Assembly: GCA_028095005.1 (NCBI GenBank)
Contig: CM051459.1
Span: 3,091,190-3,155,189, forward strand
Reading direction: 5' to 3'
DNA: 64,000 nt
Origin: Rhynchospora pubera
Taxonomy: Eukaryota; Streptophyta; Magnoliopsida; Poales; Cyperaceae
Of this stretch, positions 56,201-64,000 are shown piece by piece. Positions within the stretch are counted from its first letter, which is position 1. Each line of letters begins with the position of its first letter. The position numbers were made by a program, and so were the translations under genes. The notes under the pieces were generated by a model. It ran no database searches and was not told the DNA's origin. It was given only the letters and a program-made list of their open reading frames with translations.

Positions 56201-57008
56201 GAATCCTCTTGAATTCATCCACTGGATGCTTCATACCATTCATTTTGTATCTGTTTATCACCTCATCCACTAACAAATCCCAAGGCAGTTGATGATGGCC
56301 ACTAGTCACACTTATATACCATTCATGTACTTCATCAGAAAAATTCAGAATAGCCATCCTAGTTTTATACACCTCTGGCACCTGGTATATCTCAAAATAA
56401 AACTCACAATTCCTTCTCCAAATTTCAGGATCCCCTCCATCATAATGAGGGAAATCCATCCTAGGCAGCTGGACATTTATGCCCCTATTCCCTTCATTTC
56501 TGAAATTTCTCTTTTCTGCTTCTTTTCTACAACCTTCACCCCATCTAAACTCTTCCTCATCTAGATCAATTGGGGGATTAACATAATTGAATCCACTGCC
56601 CCTCTCATCACCTCCAACTTCCTTATCAATTCTGACACTAGCATCAACTCTAGGCCCTCCATGAGAGCTGCTAGTTCCTCCCATTTCAAAGTTTGAGCAT
56701 TTACCTGTTTGATGCCTCAAGGACCTCTCCAAAAGCATGCCAAGGCTGCTCAACTTCTCTTCTAGCCCTTGATTAGCTTGCTTCACATGATCTCCCACCA
56801 TAGTTGCCATTCTTCCCTCTAGGTTGTGATGCGAGATCTTGATCTGCTCAATTACCAAGGCTGATAGCTTGTTCTCGAGCTGCTTGCTATCCTCCTTCAT
56901 TTCTTGCACGATCTTCTCCATTTCAGCTTGCAATTGGCTGTTTTGAGCTCTCAGCTCCTCAATGCCATCATGACTTGAGCCTCTTGCATTTCTTGTGCTG
57001 TTTGCCAT
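53280..57008 (-). CDS. Chromovirus Gag-protease-reverse transcriptase-RNase H
   Basis: ATG 57008; 1242 codons. An N-terminal coiled coil is followed by a Gag capsid domain (YFEIYQVPEVYKTRMAILNF onward), a zinc knuckle CHHCDEKYFPGHKC, the protease active site LLDSGSTHSFV, a His/Pro-rich linker with VHP repeats (55030-55140), the reverse transcriptase with CIDYRQLN, SKIDLRSGYHQI, MPFGLTNAPATF and the catalytic FFDDILVYS, then RNase H (LETDACDKGIGAVL, STYEKEFLAL, ADALSRR). A second HP-rich linker (53550-53645) follows. The frame stops at TGA 53280-53282 in the HHCC zinc domain, after KKMF-Y, where related elements have a tryptophan. Without read-through, integrase would not be made from this copy. 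Confidence 0.94.
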   Translation of the reverse strand: MANSTRNARGSSHDGIEELRAQNSQLQAEMEKIVQEMKEDSKQLENKLSALVIEQIKISHHNLEGRMATMVGDHVKQANQGLEEKLSSLGMLLERSLRHQTGKCSNFEMGGTSSSHGGPRVDASVRIDKEVGGDERGSGFNYVNPPIDLDEEEFRWGEGCRKEAEKRNFRNEGNRGINVQLPRMDFPHYDGGDPEIWRRNCEFYFEIYQVPEVYKTRMAILNFSDEVHEWYISVTSGHHQLPWDLLVDEVINRYKMNGMKHPVDEFKRIHQTGRVDEYIKRFDKARARLMNFNPALNEEFFIAGFISGLREGLRYTVELHNPKRLYEAFNYATKVELSNDSQNRRPKVMNKPSNPQNYPLHKKKPAVERKDGGGYNQFPKPWQTNNNSKGTTYEQRRALGLCHHCDEKYFPGHKCGVKLLNALKGTQEEESAGEESEFEEVEEELQVEQAVVTMFNSKINPKVKVMKFKGQIGTVPVCALLDSGSTHSFVNPNVLQEVECNLIQTAPMVVTVANGARMVTDLQCEALQFSIQGHTFEKDVRVLDVTGYDMILGLDWLTSLGPMQVDWGAGRIAFKQGDKDVQLQVREEMAKIKFIKEDVDLEKEMRKGSEVLMAQIFSTEVEERVLSRMQPVSRVHPSSQVHPTPRVHLPSQVHSALQLHPESQTEMHPDSKPVHPELSAVLEQHKAVFEEPTALPPRRTVDHAVPLLPDSKPVNQRPYRYSYFQKVEIEKIVTELLKNQLIQPSSSPFASPVLLVKKKDGSWRMCIDYRQLNSITVKNKYPIPVIDDLLDELKGARVFSKIDLRSGYHQIRMKDEDRYKTAFRTHEGHYEFNVMPFGLTNAPATFQALMNGVFKPYLRRFLLVFFDDILVYSQSIEEHKEHLSLTLELLSKNQLFAKMSKCEFGLGEIEYLGHIISHNGVATDPKKIEAMCNWPSPRTVKALRGFLGLTGYYRKFVKNYGIIAKPLTDQLRKNSFKWDDKAENAFNTLKSAMASAPVLAMPDFTQPFVLETDACDKGIGAVLMQNKQPLAFLSKSLGPKSIGLSTYEKEFLALLTAVQKWKHYLIGGQFIIKTDQIALKHLLEQRVNHAMQHKGLCKLMGLDYKIEYKRGVDNKVADALSRREVHPETEMQVAAGVHPEVQSGVQAEMQAVTELIPQWVEELKSSYIGDEWVQELQNKWEKEELDKDKYSFQQGLFRYKNRICVGATNGWRIRLVREVHSTCIGGHSGVLPTYQRIKKMFY

Positions 57009-57080
57009 GGATCTTGCTTCAAACTCTTCTCAATTGATCTTGAACGAGTTGTGGATCAAGAACAATCAACAGGCCACTTT

Positions 57081-57098
57081 AACCTGGCTCTGATACCA
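57081..57098 (-). other. Primer binding site, initiator tRNA-Met
   Basis: The minus strand reads TGGTATCAGAGCCAGGTT three bases inside the 5' LTR. TGGTATCAGAGC is the standard tRNA-iMet primer site. Confidence 0.95.
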
Positions 57099-57101
57099 GA
57101 T

Positions 57102-57775
57102 TGTCACGATCTAACTTGATCTGACAATAGAAATCACAGATTTCAGGAAATGCACTCGCACTGGTACAGAAATGCGGGCGCACTCGTACCAGACCAGATC
57201 TGATTCTGGATTCAGAAATTGAGAAAAAGAACACTAAATTGAGTTTAATTGAGATAAGGAATGGATGAGAATTGAAGTAAAGATGGGAATCTAAGAAGAA
57301 ATTGAATTGGAAATCAACTCTTTTATTGAATTCAGAAAATACAAGGAAATTCGTGGAAAATAGGCATAAAAATGAGAAATGGTTTAGATCTCAAATTTCA
57401 GATGTGTTTTCTCTCTCCTCAACCTCCCCTTATATAGTACAACTTGCTGACATCATTTTATTTCCTAATTACATCATTTAAAACGAAAATCAGAAGAATT
57501 AATTGGCGTGAAGCCTTCTCCTTTGTAACAAACCAGCAGCTGCTCCTTCTTCACCTCTTCTCCAGTAAAAGATGCATGCGTCTCTCCAGTTTCTTGAGTG
57601 GTCCCCTTGGTCAGCCTCTGTTCCTTTAACTCAGGAAGGCCCGGCCCAATTTTACTTGCTTTAAAATTGTCCAGGTCACTGCCGCCAATATTCAAACTCC
57701 ATTCTTCAATTAAATCAGATGCACCTGCATCCCAGAGTGCACCCGCACTCAGACTTGCAGTTTCAGCTTGTAACA
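57102..57775 (-). repeat. Chromovirus 5' LTR
   Basis: 674 bp. A minus-strand TATATAA at 57430-57436 is the probable promoter TATA box of the element. The LTR also carries, in frame with the interrupted host exon, an open frame ending at 57474. Confidence 0.96.
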
Positions 57776-57780
57776 GAGGG
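57776..57780. other. Target site duplication, right copy (GAGGG)
   Basis: GAGGG immediately after the LTR end TGTAACA, matching 51403-51407. Confidence 0.95.
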
Positions 57781-57872
57781 GCAGTGGCGGCGGAGGAAGG
57801 GGTGCTATCTGTATGTGGTTCTGGTGCCTCTTCATCGGAATCTGAGGAATCGTATTCCACCAGAGACATCAT

Positions 57873-58142
57873 TTCACACTTTTTTTCTCTTTTCTTTTTT
57901 TTTTTTTGGGATTTGGAGTAGACGAGAATGACGCAAATTAGCAAAAAGAGAAGGTCGCGAGAGGAATAAGGGTTTGTTACTTGTTATTTTGTAAGTCCAA
58001 CTTGTTCGACTTCAGCCCAGTCTCTCTCTTCTTCTTGACTGATTGGACTTGGTGGGCCGCCAATCCGTTCTCGTTATCTTTATAAGAAGGCCCAAATTTC
58101 TTTTCGTTTTTCTTAGTCCTTGGAAATTGATTACTGCAGTTT
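57873..58142 (-). promoter_or_regulatory. Promoter and leader of the split small gene
   Basis: The sequence upstream of ATG 57872 (minus) is retained in the diverged copy at 60838-61060, including the GTGGGCCGCCAATCCG and TATAARAAGGCCCAAAT segments. GGCCCA/TGGGCC motifs occur here and are common in plant housekeeping promoters. Confidence 0.5.
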
Positions 58143-58381
58143 TGCCATCTCTACCATCACTAAATATAAAGTAAACATATACAGCAAACAAAGTGAACAT
58201 ATAGACGATCTAAGTGAACACATACAAATAAATAAGTTCAATGAAAATAAGTTGAATATGCGTGTAAACTTCTGAACAAGTGATGACAACACTTATTTGT
58301 TTGTAAGTATTCACTTAAATCGTCTATATGTTCACCTTATTTACTGTATATGTTCATTTTATATTTAGCGATGGTTGGGAT
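58143..58381. mobile_element. Foldback MITE with arms of about 92 bp
   Basis: The block at 58145-58240 (CCATCACTAAATATAAAGTA...GTGAACATATAGACGAT) and 58288-58381 are inverted copies with scattered mismatches. It is absent from duplication copy B, so it arrived after the duplication or was lost there. Confidence 0.8.
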
Positions 58382-58940
58382 GGTATATTTGTCGATGGCA
58401 CTTATAATTCCTGAAACAAAATGAATAAAAATTTTGGTTACGTTTCAAAAATGAAACGGTTAACGAAAGTTTAAAACAATTTCGTCTATGTGTATTTTCG
58501 TGATTTCGATCGTTTCATCCAAAACGAATTGGTTAACGAAACACCCCAGTTCCATTATCGTTTTGGGCGTTATGCAGCCCTACTGAGGAGGTAGCTTTGC
58601 TTGAAATGATAACTGCAATTTGCCATAGCGAACAGAAAAAGCAGAAATGATAACTGCAATTTGTTGCCGCTTGAACAAAATGAACATATAAATAGATAAA
58701 GTGAACATTTATGCAATCAAAGTGAAAGTATACAAACAAATAAGTTCAATAAAAATAAGTTGAATATACATATAAAAATCTCAACATTAATATAAAAATT
58801 AAATCTAACTCATAATTGAATAAAATGAACATATAAATAAACGAAATGGATATATAAGTAAATAAATACAAATGCGATGCATGTTGAGAAATGGTAGATA
58901 ATAATTTTCTAGAAAAATAGTCTTCCAAATGTCTTTAATG

Positions 58941-59110
58941 GAGAGAACCAGTTCTTGGTCTAGTGGAAAAGAGCAATGCATCTTGAGTGAAAAGTCGCAG
59001 GTTCGAAACCCATTTGAGAATTGTTCATAAACAGTTAATTTTTTTAAAAAAAATAAGCTGGGAGGCTTAGACCACCAATTTATCAAAAAAACATCTTCAT
59101 AAACACGACT
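58941..59110 (+). mobile_element. tRNA-derived SINE-like copy
   Basis: A-box-like TTGGTCTAGTGG (about 58954-58965) and a perfect B box GGTTCGAAACC at 59000-59010 have the spacing of a tRNA promoter. The following AGCTGGGAGGCTTAGACCACC and T/A-rich stretch is shared with the next copy. Confidence 0.65.
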
Positions 59111-59148
59111 GGGATCTTTCATAGACATTTAATTTAAAAATAAGTTGG

Positions 59149-59335
59149 GTGAGAACTAGCTCTTAGTCTAGTGCCAAAGAGTAATGTATCTTGAGTGAAA
59201 GGTCGCATGCTTGAAACTCGGCTGGGGGTCTTTCATAGACATTTAACTTTAAAATAAATTGGGTGACTTAAGACTCTTAGTTTATCTTCAAAATAAATAA
59301 ATAAGTTGGGTGGCTTACATCTTCAGTTTATCTTA
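59149..59335 (+). mobile_element. Second SINE-like copy, degraded boxes
   Basis: GAGAACTAGCTCTTAGTCTAG (59150 onward) and GCTTGAAACTCGG correspond to the A and B box regions of the copy at 58941. The tail TTTCATAGACATTTAA and GTTTATCTT repeats in partial form. Confidence 0.55.
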
Positions 59336-59920
59336 AAAAAAAATGTGTCCGTAATTTTTTGTTTAACCAAAAAAATTGCAAAAATAACATTTTTTAAATA
59401 GTGGTAAAATAGTATTATTATAATAATTTTGTTGAAAAGAATGAAATATATTAATGTTCTTTGGCAATAATTGGCATTCTCGAATTTTGTTTCGGCTTTT
59501 TTTTTTTTTTTTTTGGCGTGCTTCTGTCGTACCGTCAACATATATTGAATACTAGAAAAGGCTATTCTCGTAGACTGGTACTATTTCAAAACTTTTGTTC
59601 CATTTTTGAGACCGGATCCCAACCGTAATATAGTGTTATTCTACTAAAACCGTAGTTCTAACAATAACCCTGCTCCGTTTTTTAATAAACATGGTAGCCA
59701 CAAAAGGCTACTTTTTGTCAAAAAAGGAAAAAAAGAAAAAAAAAAACAGTTGAAAACGAGGGAAACAAGAAGTTGATAAATAGATGTTGTGTGCTTCAGA
59801 TTTAAATGGGTAATTAAAATCAAACAAATTGTTGCTTTTGAATTTTGAATATGTTGTATGAATTTACTTGCATTTTGCCAGAATCTAAATATTTAACTCA
59901 AAATATATAATAGCTGACAG

Positions 59921-60050
59921 CATGTGGTCTAGTAGCTCAGGTGTTAAGAGCACTTGGCTCTCTTCTAAGAAGTCCAGGGTTCAAACCCGCATGCTTGCGA
60001 TAGACTTAGCAAGCCAGCGTAAAAACTCAGTCATATATATACAAAAAATG
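59921..60050 (+). mobile_element. tRNA-related SINE of another type
   Basis: TGGTCTAGTAGCTCAGGTG (59924-59942) and GGTTCAAACCC (59978-59988) are A- and B-box-like, followed by ATATATACAAAAAATG. It lies between the duplication copies. Confidence 0.6.
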
Positions 60051-60059
60051 ATTTTAGTA

Positions 60060-60260
60060 TTTGTTTACTATTTTACAAAATTCTTAATCTAAACAATTCT
60101 GGACCCTTCAATAACTATAATTTTTAAAAATCTAAAAAAAATAGTAAATAAAATCAGAAAAATATAAAAATTTGGTCTTCAATGAGATTTCGATATGGAG
60201 AACATATTGAACGGTTCAGATTAGCCATTAGAACTTCAAAAGTTGAGATATAATCGCAGC
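60060..60260. repeat. Sequence related to the foldback arm at 34431-34749
   Basis: GGAGAACATATTGAACGGTTCAGATTAGCCATTA (split here at 60197-60230) resembles the GAACATATTGAACGATTCAGATCGGTCATTA arm at 34690-34725. Only one arm is clear. Confidence 0.55.
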
Positions 60261-60339
60261 TGACGGATCCATCAGTCAGTCATGGCAGATTTTAGCCTAT
60301 CTCTAAAACTAATTCGGTTAAGTTTATATCCCGACTCCT

Positions 60340-60545
60340 GAGTAAGTGGTAGGGTTTACCAAACGGTCCGGTCCAAAACCCCACGGTCCACGGGTTATCA
60401 CGGGCCACGGGTTCACGGGTTAAAACGGGACGGGTTAGCACGGTCCACCTCTCAAACCTAGACCCAAACCCTTGATAGACCCGTCCCTTGGTGAACCGGA
60501 CGGGTAAAGGCGGGCCGGTCCGGTCCATAGACGGTCCAATAGCGG
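60340..60545. repeat. GC-rich CACGGGTT/GGTCCGGTCC repeat block
   Basis: Several CACGGGTTA, ACGGGCC, CGGTCCGGTCC and ACGGTCC units lie close together in otherwise AT-rich DNA. The composition recalls the interior of the hAT element at 42088-42679, but no terminal repeats or target duplication were found. Confidence 0.4.
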
Positions 60546-60733
60546 TTTTTTCCAGATTTTAAATTTGTTTCTTTTTTCATTGTTTTCATCTCAAAAATTT
60601 GTTAAATAAATATATAAAAATTCGTTAAAATATATTATATTTATAGATAAAATAATTAAGTATAATTTTGTAGTTTATTTTGTATTTATTTTATTTTAAA
60701 TTTGATTTGTAATTTTTAATGTTTTCTTTTTTT

Positions 60734-60837
60734 GTGGCGGCGGAGGGTGGGGCTTGCCTGGAAGGGGTGCTATCTGTATGTGGTTCTGGTGCCTCTTCAT
60801 CGGAATCTGAGGAATCGTATTCTACCAGAGACATCAT
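60734..60837 (-). pseudogene. Orphan first-exon copy of the split small gene
   Basis: From ATG 60837 (minus) it repeats the MMSLVEYDSSDSDEEAPEP start. Relative to copy A it has a 13-bp insertion (GTGGGGCTTGCCT region near 60747) that shifts the frame. No exon 2 or 3 follows. It therefore cannot make the protein. Confidence 0.8.
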
Positions 60838-61059
60838 TTCACACTTTTCTCTCTTTTTTTTTTGTTGGATTTGGAAATTGGAGTAGACGAGAAAGACGCA
60901 AATTAGCAGAAGAGAAGGTCGCGAGGAATAAGGTTTGTTACTTGTTCAACTTCAGCCCAGCCTCTCTCTTCTGCTTCACTGCTTGGACTTAGTGGGCCGC
61001 CAATCCGTTCTCGTTATCTTTATAACAAGGCCCAAATCTCTTTTCGTTTTCCTTAGTCC

Positions 61060-61530
61060 GGCTGAAAATGAAAGTCCTTTTAACCGTTTTTCGTTTCGTC
61101 CGGACGAAACGGTTAACGAAACAACAAAAAGATTTCATTTGGTTGGACGAAACGACTAACGAAACAATGAAACGGTTTCGTCCATGTGTAAATCACGAAA
61201 ATTTCGTCAATTTCGATCGTTTCATCTGGACGAAACGATCAACGAAATAAAAATATGTTTCTTCGCATAGGACGAAACAATCGACGCAACAGCTCATTTG
61301 CGCCATCATCTCGATCATTTTGCAGCCCTACTTGGGAGGGGTGAAAACGATAACTGTTTTAACCATCATTTCGTTTCGTAAATGGTTAAAGGTTTTAGTT
61401 GTGTTTTAAAAAAGAAACGATTAACGAAATCTTAAAACGGTCTCGTCCATGTGTATTTTTGTGATTTTAATTCTTTCGTCCAAATCAAAACGGTTAATGC
61501 CAGTTCGTTACCGTTTTGGACGTTATGCAA
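61060..61530. repeat. Cluster of AACGGTTAACGAAAC / GTTTCGTCCGGACGAAAC palindromic motifs
   Basis: CGTTTCGTCCGGACGAAACG at 61092-61111 is a perfect 20-bp palindrome. Variants of GGTTAACGAAAC and GGACGAAAC recur at least six times here and again at 58450-58550. GCAGCCCTACT occurs at 61323 and 58573. Confidence 0.7.
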
Positions 61531-61907
61531 CCCTACTTAGGAGGTAGTGTCGCTTGAAATGATAACTGCAATTTTCCATAGCGAACAAAAAAAAGCAAAA
61601 ATGATAACTGCAATTTGTTGTCGCTTGAACAGAGTGAACATATAAAATAGATAAAATAGACATTTTATACAATCAAAGTGAACATATACAAACAAATAAA
61701 TTCAATAAAAACAAGTTGAATATACATAACAAAATTCAACATCAATATAAAAATTAAATCTAACTTATAATAGAATCAAGTGAACACATAAAATAAACAA
61801 ACTGGATATATAAGTGAATAAATACAAATGGGATGGCATGTGGAGAGGCCGAGAGGTGGTAGATAATAATTTTTAAGAAATAAATAGCCTTCTAAACGTC
61901 TTCAATG

Positions 61908-62150
61908 GAGAGAACCAACTCTTGGTCTAGTAGAAAAGATCAATGCATCTTGAGTGAAAAAAGTCGCAAGTTCGAAACTCGACTGAGGGTCTTTCATAAA
62001 TAGTTAATTTATAAAAAAAATAAGTTAGAAGTCTTAGACCGCCAATTTATCTAAAAAAAACATCTTCTTAAATCCGGCTGGAGTCTTTTATAGACATTTA
62101 ATTTAAAAATAAGTTGGTGATTTAGACCTTTAATTTATCTTAAAAAAAGT
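61908..62150 (+). mobile_element. SINE-like region in duplication copy B
   Basis: CTCTTGGTCTAGTAG and CAAGTTCGAAACTCG correspond to the A and B boxes of the copy at 58941. It is diverged and probably inactive. Confidence 0.5.
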
Positions 62151-62667
62151 GTCGTAATTTTTTTTTAACCAAAAAAATGCAAAAATAACATTTTTTTTAA
62201 AAATAATGGTAGAATAGTATTATTAGTATTATTATAATATTTTTGTTGAAAGAATGAAATATATTAATGTTCGGCAATAATTGGCATTCTCGAATTTTAT
62301 TTCGGCGGTTTTTTTTTTTTTTTTTGCGTGCTTATGTCGTACCGTCAACATATAGAATACTAGAAAAGACTATTATTATTGTAGACTCGTACTATTTCAA
62401 AACTTTTGTTCCATGTTTCAGACCGAATCCCAACCGTAATATAGTGTTATTCTACTAAAACCGTAATATAGTGTCAAAAGAAAAAAAAAAAAACAGTTCA
62501 AAACGAGGGAAAGAAGAAGTTGATAAATTCATGTCGTGTGCTTCAGATTAAAATGGGTAATTAAAATCAAACAAATTGTTGCTTTTGAATTTTGAATGTG
62601 TTGTATGAATTTACTTGCATTTTGCCAGAATCTAAATATTTAACTCAAAATATATAACAGCTGACAT

Positions 62668-63095
62668 ATAAACGTACGAGTTATAAAATTAATCAGGTTA
62701 AGTTTATATCCTGAGTAAGTGATCAGGGTGAATTATCACATAGTAACCACACTGAATCTGGACACATAATAATTTGCCACAGATGATCCGGGCTCAGATC
62801 ATGAGCAGCACTTTGGTTACCTCTGCCACTTTGTCTGTACTCTGTACTCTACACTAGTACTTTTGTAAAATTATTATTTTTTTAACGCCATTAAACCAGG
62901 ACTTCCATTAAACAGTAAACAGTAACACCAACAACTTACATTTTTCTTAAAAAGGCAAAATAAAAACTACCACTACAAGTCTGTTGCGTTTCTGTTTTGA
63001 GCTTTTTCCATCAACAAAGATGCTGTTTTTAACATTTTTCTAATTTTTTGATTGTTCTTCCGAAATGAGAGAGAGAAGGAGCAATCCGAATTTGC
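62668..63095. other. Spacer, nothing recognised
   Basis: AT-rich, no ORF or repeat boundary that I can support. Confidence 0.5.
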
Positions 63096-63248
63096 TCCCG
63101 CGCGGGACCGTCCAGCGCAGCCTACGAACCGTCCGATCTGATCTGGACGGTTCGGACCTATCGATCAGGTTACATGCACGGGACTCCCTTTGCCATTGAG
63201 ATTAAATCACACGGCTGTAATTTATGCGCCGAACGGTCCCGCGCGGGA
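63096..63248. mobile_element. MITE-like element with palindromic GC-rich ends
   Basis: TCCCGCGCGGGACCGT (63096-63111) and ACGGTCCCGCGCGGGA (63233-63248) are exact reverse complements; each also contains the palindrome TCCCGCGCGGGA. An internal inverted pair CCGTCCGATC...GATCTGGACGG lies at 63128-63152. No target duplication was found. Confidence 0.7.
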
Positions 63249-64000
63249 CTAGATCTCAATTTGAGAAGGAGAGGGAGGGTGCATCAGTGCATCTCCATTT
63301 ATGGTTTGGGACAGTTGGCTCCATCACTCCAAGCGAAACCCTCTTTAATGCCTCCACCCAACTTCTCTCTCATCCCAAGACCCAATCCGTTTGTTACTCA
63401 TTTATGCATTTCTTTGAAGAAGCCCAACTACTTAAATTACTTTTCCAACCACACTAAGTGCCAGCTATTCTTCACTTCATCTTATCCTCTGCTTGACTCC
63501 GCTTCTCAGACTATATGTACCTGAGTGACAGACAGAGAGAGAGAGAGAGCATTGTGGAGTTGGTTGGTGAGGTGGATCACCAAACATTTTCTCCAGGGAT
63601 CAAGTTATCTTAGACTGGAATTTGAGGGTCCATTATTGTATCGTAATATTGTTGACTATTTTTTGCCTTGAGGAAAAGAAAAGGAGGATTTGTTCAATTT
63701 GGGTGTTACAAGTGGTGGTTGAGTGCTTGTGCTTGGATTGACAATTTGGAAATTTTCGATTTTTTTTTTTGTTCCTCCAGATTGAAACAATTTAGAGGTC
63801 ACTTTGGTAAAGAGAGCATTTTGTAGTGTTAAATCTGGTTGGAGGTTTTAGTTATATATATTGCTGGAAGAATTGAGAGGAGTTCACTAATTTTCAGCAA
63901 AAACATAATTTCACTTGGGTTTATTATTTTCCTTCATTTTCTTGCATATGCTCTTCTGTTCTAGGAATTATTGGTTTAATCCTTACAAAACCTTCATTTT
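63249..64000 (+). promoter_or_regulatory. Probable promoter and leader of a gene beyond the window
   Basis: A (GA)n run at 63531-63548 is followed by transcript-like sequence with several ATGs absent or short; the open frame at 63174-63524 lacks recognisable content. A leader and first intron of a plus-strand gene is my guess only. Confidence 0.25.

Larger units (their letters stand above)
51408..57775 (-). mobile_element. Ty3/gypsy chromovirus, complete, very recent
   Basis: Two 674-bp LTRs (TGTCACG...TGTAACA on the plus strand), 5-bp TSD GAGGG, initiator-tRNA-Met primer site, purine tract, and a polyprotein with Gag, protease, reverse transcriptase, RNase H, integrase and a C-terminal chromodomain. 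The LTRs differ at one base (51808 G, 57502 A). One nonsense codon (53280-53282) splits the frame before the integrase core. The element sits in exon 1 of a host gene in the same transcriptional direction. Confidence 0.96.
50318..57872 (-). pseudogene. Small conserved plant gene split by a chromovirus in exon 1
   Basis: Minus strand. Exon 1 is in two parts, 57776-57872 and 51381-51402 (one TSD copy counted), followed by exon 2 50705-50995 and exon 3 50318-50384. Phases agree across the gap (exon 1 totals 119 bp, donor GA|GTAAGC), giving 158 residues before insertion. The protein starts MMSLVEYDSSDSDEEAPEP, is Ser/Pro-rich in the middle (PASS-type repeats), has an SRKRESNG basic patch and ends in PPQLTGRSNVVTEDISKLFV. 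I recall that last block from a plant-wide family of unknown function but cannot name it. The 6.4-kb insertion places stop codons after the first 33 codons plus an LTR-encoded tail, so the normal product is lost from this allele unless the element is removed or bypassed. Confidence 0.82.
57781..59918. repeat. Direct duplication, copy A (5' end and promoter of the split gene plus flank)
   Basis: Similar to 60734-62667 in the same orientation. Strong blocks are 57784-58120 with 60734-61060, and 58540-59918 with about 61495-62667. The copies differ by many substitutions and indels and by a foldback (58143-58381) present only here. Confidence 0.88.
60734..62667. repeat. Direct duplication, copy B
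   Basis: Counterpart of 57781-59918 (see there). It retains the start and promoter of the small gene, the SINE-like region (about 61908-62150) and the TTGGCATTCTCGAATTT to ATATATAACAGCTGACA tail. Confidence 0.88.

Noticed and set aside
57474..57944. A normal 156-codon host gene
   Set aside because: It joins a TTG-started host leader, host exon 1 and LTR sequence. It is treated as an insertion chimera, not an ancestral gene.
59921..60000. Functional tRNA gene
   Set aside because: A- and B-box-like segments are present but I cannot fold a convincing acceptor stem, and the A/T-rich tail and SINE-like neighbours fit a SINE better.

Overview
This is nuclear DNA of a flowering plant. The genes have GT-AG introns and recognisable plant organelle or vacuole products: a BPG2-type circularly permuted GTPase, a CFM3-like CRM splicing factor and an autoinhibited Ca2+-ATPase. 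They sit among plant LTR retrotransposons, an RTE-type LINE, a Helitron, hAT elements and MITEs. I cannot name the species. Coordinates and splice sites were read by eye from splice consensus, reading-frame continuity and remembered family sequences; no search was run.

Layout. 1-7500: a young LTR retrotransposon on the minus strand, cut by the window start, with tRNA-Asp primer site and gag-protease only (no polymerase), studded with a short palindrome. 7498-8853: an unrecognised minus-strand ORF cut off by that element. 8854-15800: no recognisable gene, but several degenerate repeat arrays. 15844-18533 (minus): a RAD16-like SNF2 helicase gene without its RING part or second helicase lobe. 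21072-28643 (plus): intact three-exon GTPase gene whose 5.8-kb first intron holds a hAT-like MITE and an antisense LINE with an unbroken ORF. 29547-33876 (minus): nine-exon CRM-domain gene, 947 residues. 34431-34749: foldback element. 35884-42037: candidate Helitron (minus) with a decayed PIF1-type helicase and RPA70-like pieces. 42088-42679: non-autonomous hAT element with perfect 8-bp target duplication. 43227-49506 (plus): eight-exon ACA4/ACA11-like Ca2+-ATPase, 1057 residues. 50318-57872 (minus): a small three-exon host gene whose first exon is split by a very recent chromovirus (51408-57775). 57781-62667: two diverged direct copies of the promoter and 5' end of that small gene plus its flank, with SINEs and foldbacks. 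62668-64000: a MITE and what looks like the leader of a gene starting beyond the window.

The apparently functional genes (GTPase, CRM factor, Ca2+-ATPase) are unrelated housekeeping or organelle genes and do not form a cluster. The GTPase and CRM genes are convergent, as are the Ca2+-ATPase and the split small gene. The strongest unusual signals are the three-frame palindrome repeat in the gag-only element, the fresh chromovirus insertion that fuses a host start codon to LTR sequence, the polyprotein frame that runs through the polypurine tract into the LTR, and the Helitron with well-formed candidate termini.
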